This document shows positions 26,894-28,617 of a stretch of DNA of 28,617 nt, one piece after another. How positions within the stretch are numbered: the stretch's first letter is position 1; each line of letters starts with the position of its first letter. The stretch covers positions 1 through 28,617 of IMG/VR virus record IMGVR_UViG_3300009169_000075; one strand, written 5' to 3'. Under the pieces are notes generated by a model. It made no database searches. It was not told the DNA's origin and was given only the letters and a program-made list of their open reading frames with translations. The position numbers and the translations under genes are program-made. This stretch comes from a virus.

Positions 26894-27148
26894 TTGGGAG
26901 CAATGAAAAGAGAACTAGAAAGATTAGCAGATATTGTTATCTACGGAAACGAGGAAACAATAGAACGCGAGTTTACAAAGGTTGAACAGCTAGGCGGAAG
27001 CCTTGCGATACTCGCGCAAGCAATAGAAATGGCGCGCTTGATGTCGCCAATGTGCGAGTGTGGCGCAGATTATCACGGGGGATTGGCTGAACGCTTCCCG
27101 CAATGGATAGCAGACACAAACGAGCAGAGCGAGGGCGCGACAAAATGA
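26894..27148 (+). CDS. Hypothetical helical protein with Cys pair
   Basis: An 84-residue protein from TTG 26894 with AGGTGA upstream; ATG 26903 is an alternative start. It reads MGAMKRELERLADIVIYGNE, ETIEREFTKVEQLGGSLAIL, AQAIEMARLMSPMCECGADY, then HGGLAERFPQWIADTNEQSE. The C-x-C and the following His might bind metal, but the rest is helical. The end overlaps the next start (ATGA). No function is recognised. Confidence 0.58.
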   Translation: MGAMKRELERLADIVIYGNEETIEREFTKVEQLGGSLAILAQAIEMARLMSPMCECGADYHGGLAERFPQWIADTNEQSEGATK

Positions 27149-27363
27149 CAGAGTGGAGAATACAAAGACCCGCGACTATCTGGATACAGACAAAGGTAAA
27201 CGCGGAAACACTAGAAGACGCGCTAGAGATAGCAGATACAGAATTTAGCAATGGCGAATATACAGAAGACGAGGAAAGTTTCTCGATTGACGATAGCCGA
27301 TATTACGCAATAGACGAATATAAAAACCTATTCGTAAAAGAAAGCGAGAGCAACAAAAAATGA
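27145..27363 (+). CDS. Small hypothetical protein, alpha/beta
   Basis: A 72-residue protein with ATG 27145 overlapping the previous stop; the frame is open further upstream but those codons lie within the preceding gene. It reads MTEWRIQRPATIWIQTKVNA, ETLEDALEIADTEFSNGEYT and EDEESFSIDDSRYYAIDEYK. The strand-helix-strand start resembles the W-x-V-x-x-x-x-T-x-x-x-A-x-x-x-A-x-x type of short phage proteins also seen at 26725. It is acidic and unrecognised. Confidence 0.58.
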   Translation: MTEWRIQRPATIWIQTKVNAETLEDALEIADTEFSNGEYTEDEESFSIDDSRYYAIDEYKNLFVKESESNKK

Positions 27364-27551
27364 CAACGACTAAAGGGCTAAAGATTACAGAAACAGATTA
27401 CGGCCTATACCTACAAATGAAGCGGGGTAAGTGTACATATGGTCAGGGATACGATACCAAAGACAGGGAATACGCAACCCAACGATTCCTGCAAATGGTA
27501 GACGCTTTCCGAACCAAAGGCGCTTGGGCCGTAATGAGTGGCAACTTTTGA
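27360..27551 (+). CDS. Small hypothetical protein
   Basis: A 63-residue basic protein coupled to the preceding gene (ATGA): MTTTKGLKITETDYGLYLQM, KRGKCTYGQGYDTKDREYAT, QRFLQMVDAFRTKGAWAVMS. It has a beta start and a helical end; one Cys. Function unknown. Its stop overlaps the start of a very short Cys-rich gene. Confidence 0.55.
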   Translation: MTTTKGLKITETDYGLYLQMKRGKCTYGQGYDTKDREYATQRFLQMVDAFRTKGAWAVMSGNF

Positions 27552-27652
27552 GCGCCCTATTTTGTTTTAGTTGCGTAATGCCAACACTAGATGAGCAACA
27601 AACAAGTTTTGTTTGTGAGTATTGCGAAACAGAAAACGAGGTATACAGGTGA
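27548..27652 (+). CDS. Very small zinc-ribbon-like protein
   Basis: A 34-residue protein from TTG 27548, overlapping the previous stop (TTGA). It reads MSALFCFSCVMPTLDEQQTS, FVCEYCETENEVYR. Two C-x2-C pairs 14-17 residues apart are exactly the ligand set of a zinc ribbon. The frame is also open upstream within another gene, and ATG 27578 is a possible later start but would lose the first Cys pair. The next gene starts in its stop (GTGA). The Cys spacing is what makes so short a frame credible. Confidence 0.52.
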   Translation: MSALFCFSCVMPTLDEQQTSFVCEYCETENEVYR

Positions 27653-27819
27653 AGAACAAACTAAAAACAAATTATGTTTTTATTTTTGACTGTATTGGTT
27701 GCTACCAGTTTTACGGCGAACAAATGCTAAACGAAAAAGGCGAACTGTTATGCCCTAATTGCGAAGCACCCGAAAGAATAGACAGCCCGTTTGTCGAAAG
27801 AATGAAGGTAAGCAAGTGA
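27649..27819 (+). CDS. Small zinc-ribbon-like protein
   Basis: A 56-residue protein from GTG 27649, overlapping the previous stop (GTGA). It reads MKNKLKTNYVFIFDCIGCYQ, FYGEQMLNEKGELLCPNCEA, PERIDSPFVERMKVSK. C15 and C18 with C35 and C38 form a zinc ribbon with a 16-residue finger between. It and its neighbour may be diverged duplicates, since both are ribbon-type and adjacent. Function unknown. Confidence 0.6.
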   Translation: MKNKLKTNYVFIFDCIGCYQFYGEQMLNEKGELLCPNCEAPERIDSPFVERMKVSK

Positions 27820-28091
27820 ACCCAAACAGAACCCGCGCAATCCTAGCAACGCAAAAACTAAGGCTAAAGACAGACCCGCAACCAACAGCCGAAGCGCCGA
27901 AGCTAACAGCGGAACAAAGAAAAGAAATGTACGCCCCGAAATCCGCGCTAGCAATTATTCCAAAGCGCCCGCCAATGCCAGTAAGAGTGGCAAAGACAAC
28001 CGCAAAGACCAGTGGCGTATTGCTAGCAATGCTGACCGCAATAACCGCAGGGGTAATGATAGGAGAAACAAAGAAAGGGCTGAGAAGCTAG
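27816..28091 (+). CDS. Membrane-anchored basic protein, last gene of right-arm operon
   Basis: A 91-residue protein from GTG 27816, overlapping the previous stop (GTGA). The first 65 residues are basic and Pro-rich (NPNRTRAILATQKLRLKTDP, APKLTAEQRKEMYAPKSALA, IIPKRPPMPVRVAKTT), then one hydrophobic helix (GVLLAMLTAITAGVMIGE, about 69-86) and a basic end. It is probably inserted in the host membrane. It ends the operon; a hairpin follows 18 bases on. No family is recognised. Confidence 0.6.
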   Translation: MNPNRTRAILATQKLRLKTDPQPTAEAPKLTAEQRKEMYAPKSALAIIPKRPPMPVRVAKTTAKTSGVLLAMLTAITAGVMIGETKKGLRS

Positions 28092-28108
28092 ACACACACG
28101 CAACGAAG

Positions 28109-28142
28109 GCAACCCGCTTAGGCTACGGCTTAGGCGGGTTGC
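28109..28142 (+). terminator. Candidate terminator of right-arm operon
   Basis: GCAACCCGC (28109-28117) and GCGGGTTGC (28134-28142) pair perfectly over 9 bp around a 16-base loop, 18 bases after the last stop codon. Only a weak T-rich tail (TTCATATT) follows, so termination is likely but not certain. The loop contains two direct copies of GCTTAGG overlapping the stem edge. Confidence 0.6.
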
Positions 28143-28160
28143 TTCATATTCTAGACGGCA

Positions 28161-28576
28161 GGGGTACGCCCTAGACAACCGCAACACAAACACGCAACCA
28201 ATACAGCAAGGGACACCCGCCCCCGCCCTGCCCGCTTGATACAAGAAACAAAGCAACAAGGCGGAAGAAAAGAAAAGGAAAGACCCAGACAGGGCAGACA
28301 GGTAAGCAACGCAACAGCCTAAGAGCTAAGCCCTAACCCGCGCCCTATGCCTAGCCCCTGCCCCTGCTACTAGCAAGCAACGACAACCCCTAACCTAAGA
28401 GCTTGAAGCAATAAAGAAACAAACTAAACAGGCACTAGCTAGACGGCGCTACACGCCTTATACAAGCCATAAGCAACTAAACAAACAAAACACTATAAAC
28501 CTATTTTGTTATGCCTTGTAGGTGGCACACAGCCCCGCAAAACTAACCGCAACTGCTACCCCCTAGGCGTACCCGT
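28161..28576. repeat. Inverted repeat pair flanking the right-end gap
   Basis: GGGTACGCCCTAG (28162-28174) and CTAGGCGTACCC (28563-28574) are inverse copies apart from one missing base. The right copy lies inside a further hairpin-like stretch (CCCCTA paired with TAGGGG). They bracket about 400 bases of non-coding DNA. Confidence 0.5.
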
Positions 28577-28617
28577 AGGGGTGGGGCAATTCTTAGCCAA
28601 CAGCGACCCACCGACAC

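Larger units (their letters stand above)
28092..28617. other. Non-coding right end
   Basis: About 525 bases with no supported gene. It holds a hairpin at 28109-28142, repeats of CCTAAGAGCT (28318 and 28394) and CTAGACGGC (28151 and 28440), and an inverted repeat pair at 28161 and 28563. By position it would be the gap between the right-arm operon and the packaging genes, where a cos or pac site could lie, but no such site can be named from sequence alone. Confidence 0.6.

Noticed and set aside
28581-28617. GTG frame open to the end of the window, possibly the start of a packaging gene
   Set aside because: Only twelve codons are visible, there is no clear ribosome site, and the residues match no terminase start I know.
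1-28617. CRISPR arrays, insertion sequences and integration genes
   Set aside because: The repeats seen are short, irregularly spaced and without unique spacers of fixed length; no transposase, integrase or repressor motif was found in any frame.

Overview
The window is the larger part of a tailed-phage (siphovirus-type) genome, read from inside the major capsid gene rightwards. Nearly every gene is on the + strand, packed end to end with ATGA, TTGA, GTGA or TAATG overlaps. A WhiB-family gene, an actinobacterial M23-type lysin, actinophage-style tail proteins and several probable leaderless starts point to an actinobacterial host. Base composition looks moderate (mid-40s % G+C by eye, not computed), low for many actinobacteria, so a freshwater or otherwise low-GC actinobacterium is a reasonable guess but is inference. 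No integrase, repressor, tRNA or CRISPR array is visible. The terminase, portal and protease genes lie outside the window.

Layout. (1) 1-665: end of the major capsid gene and a strong terminator. (2) 665-3649: a four-gene cassette with its own promoter, made of a GT4-type glycosyltransferase, a DUF115/MptE-like protein, a SAM methyltransferase and a GT2-type glycosyltransferase. It sits inside the head operon and probably modifies virions or host glycans. (3) 3691-11887: head-tail connector, tail terminator, major tail protein, tail assembly chaperones with a programmed -1 frameshift, a gp10-like protein, tape measure, two proteins that together seem to form one split tail hub, and a fibre-like protein. 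(4) 11887-14343: a small tail-associated protein, a membrane protein, an M23 endolysin, a secreted Pro/Glu-rich protein and two small membrane proteins, which together form a lysis module. (5) 14330-14602: WhiB on the minus strand, the only minus-strand gene. (6) 14693-20348: recombination and replication genes: YqaJ-type exonuclease, single-strand annealing protein, HNH-like protein, replication initiator with a candidate internal origin, DnaB-type helicase, SSB-like protein and RusA resolvase. (7) 20349-23698: an operon from a strong promoter, with small proteins, a metallophosphoesterase, an FmdB-like zinc ribbon and an HNH endonuclease. (8) 23699-24279: non-coding and repeat-rich, with a GATTCGGT array and CCCTG/CAGGG repeats. 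(9) 24280-28091: sixteen small unrecognised genes, several of them zinc-ribbon-like, driven by a second copy of the same promoter module. (10) 28092-28617: non-coding right end.

The genes fit one lytic programme. Two near-identical promoter modules (20349-20434 and 24176-24260) would drive early small-protein operons. The central block replicates and recombines DNA. The left block builds the head and tail, with terminator-plus-promoter junctions where the glycosylation cassette and the gp10-like gene appear to have been inserted. The most notable observations are the matched promoter/operator/5'-hairpin modules, the iteron-like GATTCGGT array with a genome-wide strand bias of the same word, the tail hub split over two genes, and the candidate origin inside the initiator gene.
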